This document shows, piece by piece, positions 42,927 through 51,546 of a stretch of 64,000 bases of DNA (the stretch's first letter is position 1; every line of letters starts with the position of its first letter). A program made the position numbers and the translations under genes. Below the pieces are notes generated by a model, which saw nothing but the letters and a program-made list of their open reading frames with translations, ran no database searches and was not told where the DNA came from. This DNA comes from DASXUX01 sp036504595 (GTDB taxonomy: Bacteria; Planctomycetota; SZUA-567; H5-PLA8): positions 162,373-226,372 of the forward strand of contig DASXUX010000031.1 in NCBI GenBank assembly GCA_036504595.1. Direction: 5' to 3'.

Positions 42927-44501
42927 ATGAGTCAGCCGAATCAACCAAACCAACCGAATCAAAAACCGCAGAAGCAGAACAAGCCGAAGAGTGCCGAGCC
43001 GGAAATCATGGAGAAGATCGTCTCGCTGTGCAAGCAGCGTGGCTTCGTCTTCCAGTCGTCCGAAATCTATGGCGGACTGAAGAGCTGCTACGACTACGGG
43101 CCGCTGGGCGCGGAGTTGAAGCGCAACGTCAAAGCCGAATGGTGGCGCACGATGGTGCATGGCCGCGAGGACATCGTGGGCATCGACGCGAGCATCATCA
43201 TGCACCCGGAAGTCTGGCGTGCGTCGGGGCATCTGGCCGGCTTCACCGATCCGCTGGTGGACTGCAAAGACTGCAAGAACCGTGGCCGCGCCGACAAGTG
43301 GCCGCAGGCCGCCGAAGGCACGGAGGTCGAATACAAGGTCATTGTCGATCACCAGAGCGGCAAGAAAGAGACCCGCAAAGGGACCGTCGGGAAACTCGGC
43401 ATCATCTGCCCGGTTTGCGGCAGCCCCAATACGTCTGACATCCGCCGCTTCAATCTGATGTTCCGGACCTCCCTGGGTTCGGTGGACACCATTGAGACCA
43501 TCGCGTCCCGCTTGGACGGGAAGACTCTAAGTGGCGACGAACTGAAAGCGACCATTGCCGAAGCCATCAAAGAGACCGCCGTGTACCTGCGCCCCGAAAC
43601 CGCTCAGGCGATGTTCACCAACTTCCTGAACGTGCAGACCAGCATGCGCATGAAGCCGCCGTTTGGAATCGCGCAGCAGGGCAAGAGCTTCCGCAACGAA
43701 ATCACGGTCGAACACTTCACGTTCCGAAGCTGCGAATTCGAGCAGATGGAAATGGAGTTCTTCGTGCCGCCGCCGGGCTTCGCCGAAGAAGGCAAGGACG
43801 ACATGTACTGGTACCACTACTGGTGCGAGCAGCGTTTGAACTGGTACAGTTCGCTGGGCATTCGCAAAGAGAAACTGCGCCTGCGCCCGCATGATGCATC
43901 CGAACTGGCGCACTACGCCAAGGCGTGTTCGGACGTGGAATACGAATACCCGTGGGGCTGGGGCGAACTGGAAGGGATCGCTCACCGCAGCGATTACGAC
44001 CTGAAGCAGCACCAGGAATTCAGCGGCAAGAAGCTGACGTACTTCGATCCCGTCAAGAACGCGCATTACCATCCGTACGTCATCGAACCGGCCGCTGGAG
44101 CCGACCGCGCGGCGCTGGCGTTCCTGCTGGATGCCTTTGTGGAAGAACCACCGCCACCGGGCACGAACGAAGGCCGCACGGTGCTGCGCCTGCATCCGCG
44201 CCTCGCTCCGATGAAGGTGGCCGTCTTCCCGCTGGTGAAGAAGGAAGGCATGCCCGAAACTGCGCGCAAGATCATCGGCGAGTTCGTCAAGAACCAGATC
44301 AATGTGTTCTACGACGAAAAGGACGCGATCGGCCGCCGCTACCGCCGCCAGGACGAATGCGGCACGCCGTACTGCATCACCGTCGATGGCCAGACCGCTC
44401 AGGACGGGTCCGTCACCATCCGCGAACGCGACAGCATGAAGCAGGAACGCATCCAGGTCGCAGACGCGGTGGAGACGGTGAAGAAGCGGCTGGCGCAGTA
44501 G
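42927..44501 (+). CDS. glyS: Glycyl-tRNA synthetase, alpha2 (single-chain) type
   Basis: 524 residues from the ATG at 42927 (GAGGGG 6 nt upstream; a TTG at 42882 is possible but unsupported). Class II synthetase joining glycine to tRNA-Gly. Seen: FVFQSSEIYGGLKSCYDYGPLG (family start), CKDCKNRGRADKW and ICPVCGSPNTSD (zinc-binding insert), FNLMFRTSLG, YLRPETAQAMFTNF (motif 2 region), GKSFRNEI and a C-terminal anticodon domain (APMKVAVFPLVKKEG). This is the archaeal/eukaryotic-like form, not the GlyQ/GlyS tetramer of E. coli. The N-terminus has an extra NQPNQPNQ-rich tail of about 25 residues. Confidence 0.95.
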   Translation: MSQPNQPNQPNQKPQKQNKPKSAEPEIMEKIVSLCKQRGFVFQSSEIYGGLKSCYDYGPLGAELKRNVKAEWWRTMVHGREDIVGIDASIIMHPEVWRASGHLAGFTDPLVDCKDCKNRGRADKWPQAAEGTEVEYKVIVDHQSGKKETRKGTVGKLGIICPVCGSPNTSDIRRFNLMFRTSLGSVDTIETIASRLDGKTLSGDELKATIAEAIKETAVYLRPETAQAMFTNFLNVQTSMRMKPPFGIAQQGKSFRNEITVEHFTFRSCEFEQMEMEFFVPPPGFAEEGKDDMYWYHYWCEQRLNWYSSLGIRKEKLRLRPHDASELAHYAKACSDVEYEYPWGWGELEGIAHRSDYDLKQHQEFSGKKLTYFDPVKNAHYHPYVIEPAAGADRAALAFLLDAFVEEPPPPGTNEGRTVLRLHPRLAPMKVAVFPLVKKEGMPETARKIIGEFVKNQINVFYDEKDAIGRRYRRQDECGTPYCITVDGQTAQDGSVTIRERDSMKQERIQVADAVETVKKRLAQ

Positions 44502-44588
44502 GGATTTTTGATTTTGGATTAAGTGTGGGAACTCAATCCAAAATTAAGAATCGCGGTGGTATGATGAGGGTGTTGTGGAGGCACGGCT

Positions 44589-45281
44589 ATGCTCACCCTG
44601 AAACAAAAGACTCCGCTCAAGGAAGAGGTTCCACCGCTTTCGGCCGGCGACACGCTCACATGGGAGGAGTTCGAGCGGCGCTGGGACGCTACGCCGGAGA
44701 TCAAGTTCGCCGAGTTGATCGGAGGGAGAGTCTATATGCCGTCGCCGCTAAGTTTTCCACATGGGAAAACGGATTCGCTGACAAATCTCTGGTTGGCCTA
44801 TTACGCCGGCCGCACGTCGGGATGTGATACGGGCACAAATGCGACCTGTCGTATCCTCGGCGATGCGCCTCAGCCGGATGTTCTCCTCCGCATTATCGAA
44901 AGCCGTGGTGGCCAGTCTCGCGTTCGCGGAAAGTATCTGGTCGGGGCGCCAGAACTGACAGCCGAGGTTTGCGTCTCCAGCGCGGCCTACGACGTTCATG
45001 AGAAGAAGGACTTGTACGAGCAGGCCGGAGTGCAGGAGTTTGTGGCGGTGCTGCTGCATGAGCAGGAAGTGCGCTGGCATTGCCTGAAGCGCGGCAAGTA
45101 CGCATTGATTAAAGCTTCAACGGAGGGGATCATTCGCTCCATCGTGTTCCCTGGTCTGTGGCTGAATGTCCCGGCGCTGCTGAAGGCAGACACTGCGGCG
45201 TTGCTCGCGACGCTGGAGCAGGGGCTAGCGACGCCGGAACACGCGGAGTTCGTGAAACGGCTGGCGCAGGGCCGGAAGTAA
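44589..45281 (+). CDS. Uma2-like (DUF820) PD-(D/E)XK nuclease family protein
   Basis: 230 residues. Matches Uma2-family features: TWEEFERRWDATPEIKFAELIGGRVYMPSP, QPDVLLRI (Asp), LTAEVCVSSAAYDVHEKKDLYEQAGVQEF (Glu and Lys of the PD-(D/E)XK core). These proteins are abundant in cyanobacteria and planctomycetes; most have no proven role. GGAGG lies about 7 nt before the ATG. The C-terminal ~60 residues are an additional helical tail. Confidence 0.85.
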   Translation: MLTLKQKTPLKEEVPPLSAGDTLTWEEFERRWDATPEIKFAELIGGRVYMPSPLSFPHGKTDSLTNLWLAYYAGRTSGCDTGTNATCRILGDAPQPDVLLRIIESRGGQSRVRGKYLVGAPELTAEVCVSSAAYDVHEKKDLYEQAGVQEFVAVLLHEQEVRWHCLKRGKYALIKASTEGIIRSIVFPGLWLNVPALLKADTAALLATLEQGLATPEHAEFVKRLAQGRK

Positions 45282-45303
45282 CTCTCGTGGGGAAGGGGGA
45301 ACC

Positions 45304-45504
45304 ATGAAAATCCGTCATGTCTTGCTGGAGCTTCCAGAGAAATTGAGCGTTCTGAACGAGATCATTGCGGACCCGGAACACGAACTGAAATCGACGGCGT
45401 TGTCTTCCGTCGTGCAGGAAGGGACGCTGCGTCATTTTGTGCTGGTCATCTGGGGCGACAAAGACCCCACTCACCATTCGTATCTGCCCGGGCCGCAATA
45501 CTGA
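45304..45504 (+). CDS. Small hypothetical protein
   Basis: 66 residues, no Cys, no membrane segment. GGGGGAA precedes the ATG by about 4 nt and codon use is like its neighbours. It follows the Uma2-like gene by 22 bp. No family recognised. The C-terminus ends PGPQY just where a short-period repeat begins, so it could be a shortened remnant. Confidence 0.5.
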   Translation: MKIRHVLLELPEKLSVLNEIIADPEHELKSTALSSVVQEGTLRHFVLVIWGDKDPTHHSYLPGPQY

Positions 45505-45540
45505 ACAGCAGTAGGCAGTGGCAGGTGGCAGTAGGCAGGA
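45504..45540. repeat. GCAGTAGGCAGTGGCAGGTGG tandem tract
   Basis: CAGCAGTAGGCAGTGGCAGG with TGGCAGTAGGCAGG: degenerate repeats of GGCAGT(A/G). They fill the gap before the GH5-like gene. Confidence 0.75.
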
Positions 45541-45565
45541 CAACCGCGGACAACGGAGGGGTGCC

Positions 45566-46684
45566 GTGAAGACGTGTCTATTGGGTGTATTGTCCGTTCT
45601 CGTTTTTTCTATGGGGACTTCTCTCATGTCAGCGGAAAATGAGGTTTGGCCGGTCGAAAAAGCCAACGCGTGGCTTCAGGAAAACGGCTTCCGTGCGGGC
45701 TGCAACTTTTCGCCAAGCACCGCCATCAACCAGCTTGAAATGTGGCAGGCCGAGACGTTCGATCCGGCGACGATCGACAAGGAACTGGGCTTCGCGGAAG
45801 GCTTGGGCTTCAACGCGATGCGCGTGTTCCTGCACAGCATTCCGTGGGATCAGGACAAGGACGGGTTCCTTAAGCGCATCAACCAATACCTGGAAATCGC
45901 CGACAAGCACAAGATCAAGACCCTCTTTGTGCTGTTCGACAGTTGCTGGGACCCGTTTCCAAAGGCGGGCAAACAGCGCGAACCCAAGCCGCACCTGCAC
46001 AATTCCGGTTGGGTGCAGTGTCCCGGCCTGGAGATTCTCAAAGACCCCGCTCGCCACGACAGCTTGAAGGGCTTCGTGCAGGGAGTGATCGGCGCGCTGA
46101 AGTCCGACAAGCGCGTGCTCGGCTGGGACTTGTTCAATGAGCCCGACAACCGCAACAATCCGGCTTACGTGAAATTCGAGCCCGAAAACAAGCCCGCTCT
46201 GGCGCTGACGCTGATCACAAAAGCATTCGCCTGGGCGCGCGAGATCAAACCCGAACAGCCGCTCACCGCAGCGCCGTGGATGGGCCCCTGGGCGGATGCG
46301 AACAAGCTGTCCGCCATCGACAAATTCATGTTCGAGAACTCGGATGTCATCTCGTTCCACTGCTACGGCAACCTGGACGAGATGAAGCGCTGCGTGACGA
46401 ACCTGCGGCGCTACAACCGGCCGATCATCTGCAGCGAATACATGTGCCGCGCCACCGGCAGCAAATTCGATCCGCATCTCGGCTACATGAAGGACGAGAA
46501 GGTCGCCGCGATCAACTGGGGCCTGGTTTCGGGAAAGACGCAGACGATCTACCCGTGGGATTCCTGGACGAAGCAGTACACCGCTGAGCCGCCGCTGTGG
46601 TTCCACGACGTTTTGCGGCCAGACGGAAGCTTGTTCGATCCCAAAGAAGGCGAATACATCCGCAAGGTGATGGGCAAGCAGTAA
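45566..46684 (+). CDS. Secreted GH5-like glycoside hydrolase
   Basis: 372 residues from the GTG at 45566, preceded by GGAGGG with 5 nt spacing. Signal peptide VKTCLLGVLSVLVFSMGTSLMSA. TIM-barrel motifs of GH-A hydrolases: RVFLHSIPWDQD, VLGWDLFNEPDNR (candidate acid/base Glu) and PIICSEYMCR (candidate nucleophile Glu), with HCYGNLDEM between. The length is right for a single-domain cellulase- or mannanase-like enzyme; substrate not determinable. It starts a plus-strand group with another secreted enzyme, a URO-D-family protein and an MFS transporter. Confidence 0.82.
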   Translation: MKTCLLGVLSVLVFSMGTSLMSAENEVWPVEKANAWLQENGFRAGCNFSPSTAINQLEMWQAETFDPATIDKELGFAEGLGFNAMRVFLHSIPWDQDKDGFLKRINQYLEIADKHKIKTLFVLFDSCWDPFPKAGKQREPKPHLHNSGWVQCPGLEILKDPARHDSLKGFVQGVIGALKSDKRVLGWDLFNEPDNRNNPAYVKFEPENKPALALTLITKAFAWAREIKPEQPLTAAPWMGPWADANKLSAIDKFMFENSDVISFHCYGNLDEMKRCVTNLRRYNRPIICSEYMCRATGSKFDPHLGYMKDEKVAAINWGLVSGKTQTIYPWDSWTKQYTAEPPLWFHDVLRPDGSLFDPKEGEYIRKVMGKQ

Positions 46685-46744
46685 CGGCGAGTCGGCAGTC
46701 AGCAGCGTTCATCATTCGCGTCCTTCTTTGAGGGCCATTCATTC

Positions 46745-49081
46745 ATGCAGTGTCATTCTGCTCGAAATGCGGTTCGCGTCTGGCTTGTTCTTTTCAGTAT
46801 CGTTGTGGCGGCCAGCCCGCTTGTCGCGGGCGACGTGTCCAACGAGGCGCTCTTTGGCGAAGTGACGTTGGTTCAGGAAGTGGACTGTTCGCGCGACAAT
46901 CCCGACGCGCAACTGCAGGAACTGCCAGCCGGCATCAGCAAGGTCGAGAACCTGCTTGGTACGCCGTGTCGCGTGCTCCCCAACAACCAAGGCGACTCGA
47001 AGTACTTCGCCTACCGCGTTGGCAAAGGCAAAGGACTGAAGGCCGGCGCCTGCTACGTGCTGAATGTCGAGTTCCCCGACGACAAGCCGCGCGGCTTTCA
47101 GATTCTGAATTGGGGCTGCGAAACCGCTCGCGGCGTGGCGACTGGTGCGGCGATCGGCGACGCGTTGGCGGGGCTTTACGTCAACAACAATCCGGAGTCT
47201 CTGGCCTATCCACAGAGCGGCAAGTTCCTGCAGTGGCGCGAGCTCTTTTTCCTGCACGATCGCTCGCTGGAAATCTCCCGTCCGCGCGATCCCGCGGTGC
47301 GTCCGCTCACGCCAGCCGACGGCTTCTGGGTCATCATCGCGCAGTTTCCGGCGCACAACGACCCGCTCTCGGCAGGCGCGGCCGTCTCGAAGATCCGGCT
47401 GTACGAAGTGAAGGACTTCGCGAAATGCGCGCTGAAGCTGAACCTGCCGCCCAACGAACTGCCCCGCCGCCACATCCTCTGGCGCGAAGAGATGGCCGAT
47501 GGCGTGATCGCGATGGGCCACAAACCGGAGGAGAAAGATGAGAAGCTCCGCGGTGTGAAGAACATCGTGGACTGGTATGAGTACAAGGCGAAGTTGATGC
47601 AGTTCCTCGGCATCAACACGTTCTCGAAGGATTTGTTGGAGTTCGGGCACAATCAAGGCTGGGATTCGACGGACGGCGGCGGCAACCAGTGGTTCTACCA
47701 ATCGCCCACGCCGCAACTGTGGGCGGACGTGTTGAGCATGCTCAGCAAGTACGATGTCGATGTGTTGCCTTACTACGAATACTGCGGCAGCGTTGGCGCG
47801 AAGGGACTGGGCAGCGAAGGCCGCTGCCGTACGCTGGCCGGCAAGCAGGCCTATACGCACATCAACTGGACCGAGAAGCGCAACGTAGACGTTGCCGATC
47901 CGGACTTTGTGCCGGACGCGAAAAAGCTCCTCGATTGCACGATCGGGAAGTTCAAAGACAAGACTCATTTTGTTGGCGCATGGTTCCGGCCGCGGCCGAG
48001 TGCGATTCCAATCAGCTTCAACGACAACGATCTGAAATGGTTCGGCACGCAAGCCAACGGCGGCCAGACGCCCACGCGCGAGCAACTCAAGAACGACAAA
48101 GCGCTGCTCGAAAAATACTACGGTTGGTGGTTCACCAAGCGCCGCGAGTTCCTCGTTGCGCTGCGCGACCATTTGCGCCAGACGCTTGGGCCAAAAGCTG
48201 TCTTGCTCTATACGACGGACACCAGCGAAGCCGGCATTTCGTTGCCCTCGGAACTTACCGGCGCGGGGCAGAAAGATGGCTGGTCGTACAAGACGGCCGT
48301 CGTCAACGACGATCCGGCAAACTGGACGAAAACTCTCAGCTCGCCCAACTACAAGATGGTCAAGTCGGTGGATTTCAAACGCGTCGTCGGCGAAGACATG
48401 TTCGCCAAGGCGCAACTCCGCGCTCCAGGGAACTGGGGCGAATGGGAATGGCAGCACGCCTGTCCGCCTTCCGACCCGCAGAACTACAAGAGCACCGACG
48501 GCGTGCTGTTGACCTGCACGTTCAATCGGCTGTACACCGTCGCGACGGCAACGCCGTTCGACAATTTCCGCGGGCCGTCGGGGTTGGCGTGCGTGCGGCA
48601 CTACACGCTCAACGAAAACGAAATGTATAGCGGCGCGAAGAAAGACCAGATCCTCGGCTACTTCGTCTCAGACGTGGAACGCGGCGGTCCGTACTGCATG
48701 CTGGCCGAAGCGCGCGCGCTGGCCAATGGCGATCCGAGCTTTCTCGGTTACCTGATGGGCAACAGCTACAACCGCGGGTTTCCGGAGTACGCTCGGGCCT
48801 TTCACGCCGCGTTCCTGGCCTTGCCGGCTTTGCCCAGCGTTGTGGCAAAGAATGCTACATCGGATGCCGAGGTTGTTGTTCGCACCATCGCCACGCCAAA
48901 GAATGGAACGTATGTCGCGATCGTGAATACTGGGTTCGGCGAGAAGAAAGACGTTGCGGTGACTCTTCCCGCAACGGGCAAGGTCATCGATGTGGTAACC
49001 GGTCAGCCTGTCCCCGCTCCGAATGGCAAGCTCGTGCTTTCGCTGTATCCGGGACAGTTGCGCTCGCTGCGTGTTGACTGA
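46745..49081 (+). CDS. Secreted glycosidase-like protein of unknown specificity
   Basis: 778 residues. Signal peptide VRVWLVLFSIVVAASPLVAGD. A beta-sandwich N-terminal half (AYRVGKGKGLKAGACYVLNVEFP) leads into a TIM-barrel-like region (YEYKAKLMQFLGINTFSKDLLEF; DVLPYYEYCGSVG; VGAWFRPRPSAIPISFNDND) and a C-terminal all-beta domain (GTYVAIVNTGFGEKKDVAVTLP) as in many glycoside hydrolases. Catalytic acids cannot be fixed from sequence alone. The next gene starts 10 bp after its stop. Confidence 0.68.
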   Translation: MQCHSARNAVRVWLVLFSIVVAASPLVAGDVSNEALFGEVTLVQEVDCSRDNPDAQLQELPAGISKVENLLGTPCRVLPNNQGDSKYFAYRVGKGKGLKAGACYVLNVEFPDDKPRGFQILNWGCETARGVATGAAIGDALAGLYVNNNPESLAYPQSGKFLQWRELFFLHDRSLEISRPRDPAVRPLTPADGFWVIIAQFPAHNDPLSAGAAVSKIRLYEVKDFAKCALKLNLPPNELPRRHILWREEMADGVIAMGHKPEEKDEKLRGVKNIVDWYEYKAKLMQFLGINTFSKDLLEFGHNQGWDSTDGGGNQWFYQSPTPQLWADVLSMLSKYDVDVLPYYEYCGSVGAKGLGSEGRCRTLAGKQAYTHINWTEKRNVDVADPDFVPDAKKLLDCTIGKFKDKTHFVGAWFRPRPSAIPISFNDNDLKWFGTQANGGQTPTREQLKNDKALLEKYYGWWFTKRREFLVALRDHLRQTLGPKAVLLYTTDTSEAGISLPSELTGAGQKDGWSYKTAVVNDDPANWTKTLSSPNYKMVKSVDFKRVVGEDMFAKAQLRAPGNWGEWEWQHACPPSDPQNYKSTDGVLLTCTFNRLYTVATATPFDNFRGPSGLACVRHYTLNENEMYSGAKKDQILGYFVSDVERGGPYCMLAEARALANGDPSFLGYLMGNSYNRGFPEYARAFHAAFLALPALPSVVAKNATSDAEVVVRTIATPKNGTYVAIVNTGFGEKKDVAVTLPATGKVIDVVTGQPVPAPNGKLVLSLYPGQLRSLRVD

Positions 49082-49091
49082 GAGGACACAC

Positions 49092-50129
49092 ATGAAGCCG
49101 ATCGAACGCATGAATGCTGTGTTGCATCATCAGCAGGCGGATCGCTACCCGTGGGTGCCGTCCATTTACGAACACGGCGCGCGCGTGATCAACCGTCCGC
49201 CCGCTGACGCTGCTCGGTCCGCCAGCGTGATGACCGAAGCGGCGCTCGCGTCGTACGAAATGTACAAGCACGACTTGGTGACTGTCGGCATCGACATCTA
49301 CAACGTCGAAGCTGAAGCGATGGGCTGCCAGGTTTCCGCCGGCGACGACCAGTCCATTCCCGGCATCGTCTCGCATCCGCTCGCGGGCCAGGCCGAACTC
49401 AATCCCGAGGTACTCGTCGTTCCGCAGCCCAACGCCTCGAACCGGTTGGGCCTTCTGGTCGAAGCCTCCGGCGCTGTCGCCTCGCGCATCGGTGGAGAAG
49501 TCTGGGTGAACGCGTGCATGGGCGGGCCGTTCTCGCAGGCCGTTGAAGTGCGCGGCTTTGAGAATCTCATCATCGACATGATGGAGACGCCCGAGCGCGT
49601 GCATGGGCTACTCGAAAAAACGACCGCGTTGGCAATGCAGCAGGCCGAGCGCCTGTCGCGCGCAGGGTGCGGGCTCAGCATTTTCGAATCCTGGGCGACC
49701 ATTCCGTTGATTCCGCCGCAGACGTTCGCCGAATACGTGGTGCCTTACAACAAGCGCATCATTCAGATGGCGCTCAGTAAGTTCCGCACGCCCCCGCCGG
49801 CGGTCATCATGGGCGGAAATACCGCGCGGCTGATGGATCACTTCATTGAGTGCGGCACGTCGCTGGTCGTCGCGGACTTCAACACAGACTTTGACTTCAT
49901 GCGAAAGAAGACGGCTGGCGTTCCGATGATCGTTCGCGGCTGCGCGGACCCGAAGGCGATCGAACGGGCCGACTGGCCGAACATCCAGAATTCTGTCAAC
50001 GTGCTTGCGAAGAAGGCGCGCGGCATGCGCAATTTTGTGTGGGGCTGTGGAGCGGTTTCCTACAACACGCGGCCGGAAGACCTGCTGCGTTACAAGCGGA
50101 TGTGTAGTGATGCTGAAGGATCGTTTTGA
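49092..50129 (+). CDS. URO-D superfamily protein (uroporphyrinogen decarboxylase-like)
   Basis: 345 residues from the ATG at 49092 (GAGAGG upstream). URO-D-fold barrel: MKPIERMNAVLHHQQADRYP start, VWVNACMGGPFSQAV, MMETPERVHGLLEKTT, SIFESWATIPLIPPQTF, MGGNTARLMDH and GCADPKAI. Such paralogs in planctomycetes and Lentisphaerae sit with sugar or methyltransferase genes and are more likely corrinoid methyltransferase-like or of unknown role than true HemE. Its TGA (TTTTGAACCGCG) lies at the start of a GAAGACGCGAAGG repeat. Confidence 0.82.
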   Translation: MKPIERMNAVLHHQQADRYPWVPSIYEHGARVINRPPADAARSASVMTEAALASYEMYKHDLVTVGIDIYNVEAEAMGCQVSAGDDQSIPGIVSHPLAGQAELNPEVLVVPQPNASNRLGLLVEASGAVASRIGGEVWVNACMGGPFSQAVEVRGFENLIIDMMETPERVHGLLEKTTALAMQQAERLSRAGCGLSIFESWATIPLIPPQTFAEYVVPYNKRIIQMALSKFRTPPPAVIMGGNTARLMDHFIECGTSLVVADFNTDFDFMRKKTAGVPMIVRGCADPKAIERADWPNIQNSVNVLAKKARGMRNFVWGCGAVSYNTRPEDLLRYKRMCSDAEGSF

Positions 50130-50149
50130 ACCGCGAAGACGCGAAGGAC

Positions 50150-50233
50150 GGCAGGGTTCAGGGTTCGGGGTTCAGGGTTCAGGGTTGAGGCCCGGAGTAT
50201 CGCCCTGAACCCTAGACCCTAGACCCTAGACCG
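50150..50233. repeat. GGGTTCAGGGTTC / CCCTAGACCCTAGA tandem tracts
   Basis: GCAGGGTTCAGGGTTCGGGG and TTCAGGGTTCAGGGTTGAGG face CCCTGAACCCTAGACCCTAG and ACCCTAGACC around a ~20-nt centre. These are heptamer repeats in inverted orientation, able to form a long hairpin after the URO-D gene. Confidence 0.85.
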
Positions 50234-50261
50234 ATACGGCGCGAGGAGAACAAACCAGAAC

Positions 50262-51476
50262 GTGAGATGGTTCATACTGGCTGCGTGTCTGCCGATGTTG
50301 GCGTGCCTGGGAACGGCGCAAGCGTGGAGCGTGTACGTCAAGCCGCTGCAGTCTGAGTACGGGCTGAGCATGTGGCAGGCGCAGCTTGTTTTTGGCACGA
50401 GCGTCTTCGTCTTCTGCACGTGGATTCTCGTCGCGGGACGCTTGCAGGACCGGCTCGGGCCACGGTTGGTTTCGTTGGCTGGAGCGGTGCTCGTCGGGGT
50501 GGCGTACGCGATTACCTACTTTGGCGGCGAACACTACTTTTTCTTGTGGCTCGGAATGGGCCTCGTGTACGGAGTGGCCTGCGCGACGGCGTACACCTGC
50601 CCGATCGCCACGGCCATCAAATGGTTTCCGGACCATCGCGGTCTCGTGGCGGGGCTCACGACCGCCGCCTTTGCTTGCGGCCCGATCATCGTCCAGGCAA
50701 TCGCTCAGCCGCTGCTGACTCGCGGTTGGCGTGTGCTGAGCGTCATCGGCTTGATTGGCTCGATCTACACGCCGACGCTCGTTCTAACCGCGCTGTTGTT
50801 GAGCACGCCGCCGGAATCCGCGCAGCAGAGGCAATCGGTGGCTGATTTTCGCTTTGGCAGCATCTTGAAGGATGCGCGCGTGTGGCTTTTGTTTGCGGGG
50901 ATGCTTTGCGGGACGTTTCCGTACCTTTTGGTCATGGGCAACGTGCGGCTGATTGCGGAGGAGTGGCAATTGCCAGGAGTCATCGCGCTCGGCGTTCCGA
51001 CAATGGCCGCGGCGAACACGCTCGGCCGGATTTTCTGGGGCCATCTTCTCGACAAGTTTGGAACCATTCCCACGATGCGCGCCTCGCAGATCCTGCTGCT
51101 CGTTTCTGTGGCAGGCCTCGCGCTCGCGCAGAGCCATCCGTACTTGTTCCTGGTCTCAGCGGCCGGAATCGGCCTGGGCTACGCCAGCAACTTTGCGATT
51201 TACCCTGGAACCATTGCCAAGACTTACGGGTCCAGCCTGCTGGGCTCAATTTTCCCTCTGGTCATGTTCGCGCAGGGAATCTCTGCTTTGGGCCCCGTGG
51301 TTGGCGGCAAGTTGAGCGACCTGACGCACTCGTACATGCCCGGCGTTGCCCTGAGCGGCTGCGTCGTGTTGGCCGGCGCGGCGCTGTGCCACTCCATGCG
51401 CAAGTGCTTTGAGACACCTGTAGAGCCCAAAGCAATTTTCAACAGCAGCGAAGAACAGCCCGGCGTCACCGCATAG
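50262..51476 (+). CDS. MFS transporter, OFA (oxalate/formate antiporter-like) family
   Basis: 404 residues with about 12 membrane helices. Family marks: AWSVYVKPLQSEYGLSMWQAQ near the N-terminus, GRLQDRLGPRLVS (MFS motif A), GVACATAYTCPIATAIKWFPDHRGLVAGL, GRIFWGHLLDKFGTIPTM and AGIGLGYASNFAIYP. OFA transporters move small carboxylates. GTG start at 50262 with GGAG about 14 nt upstream. Last gene of the group with the GH5-like and URO-D genes; it may carry a breakdown product in or out. Confidence 0.87.
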   Translation: MRWFILAACLPMLACLGTAQAWSVYVKPLQSEYGLSMWQAQLVFGTSVFVFCTWILVAGRLQDRLGPRLVSLAGAVLVGVAYAITYFGGEHYFFLWLGMGLVYGVACATAYTCPIATAIKWFPDHRGLVAGLTTAAFACGPIIVQAIAQPLLTRGWRVLSVIGLIGSIYTPTLVLTALLLSTPPESAQQRQSVADFRFGSILKDARVWLLFAGMLCGTFPYLLVMGNVRLIAEEWQLPGVIALGVPTMAAANTLGRIFWGHLLDKFGTIPTMRASQILLLVSVAGLALAQSHPYLFLVSAAGIGLGYASNFAIYPGTIAKTYGSSLLGSIFPLVMFAQGISALGPVVGGKLSDLTHSYMPGVALSGCVVLAGAALCHSMRKCFETPVEPKAIFNSSEEQPGVTA

Positions 51477-51546
51477 AAAGACTAGACACGTCGCTTCCGA
51501 CGGTTAGCTTCTTGTGCGAATAACGTAGGTAATCCGAGGGGACAGA

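Noticed and set aside
46739..48601. Long minus-strand open frame (about 620 codons) opposite the secreted glycosidase-like gene
   Set aside because: The plus strand has a clear signal peptide and domain layout; the antisense translation is rich in Arg/Val/Ala with no recognisable motif.
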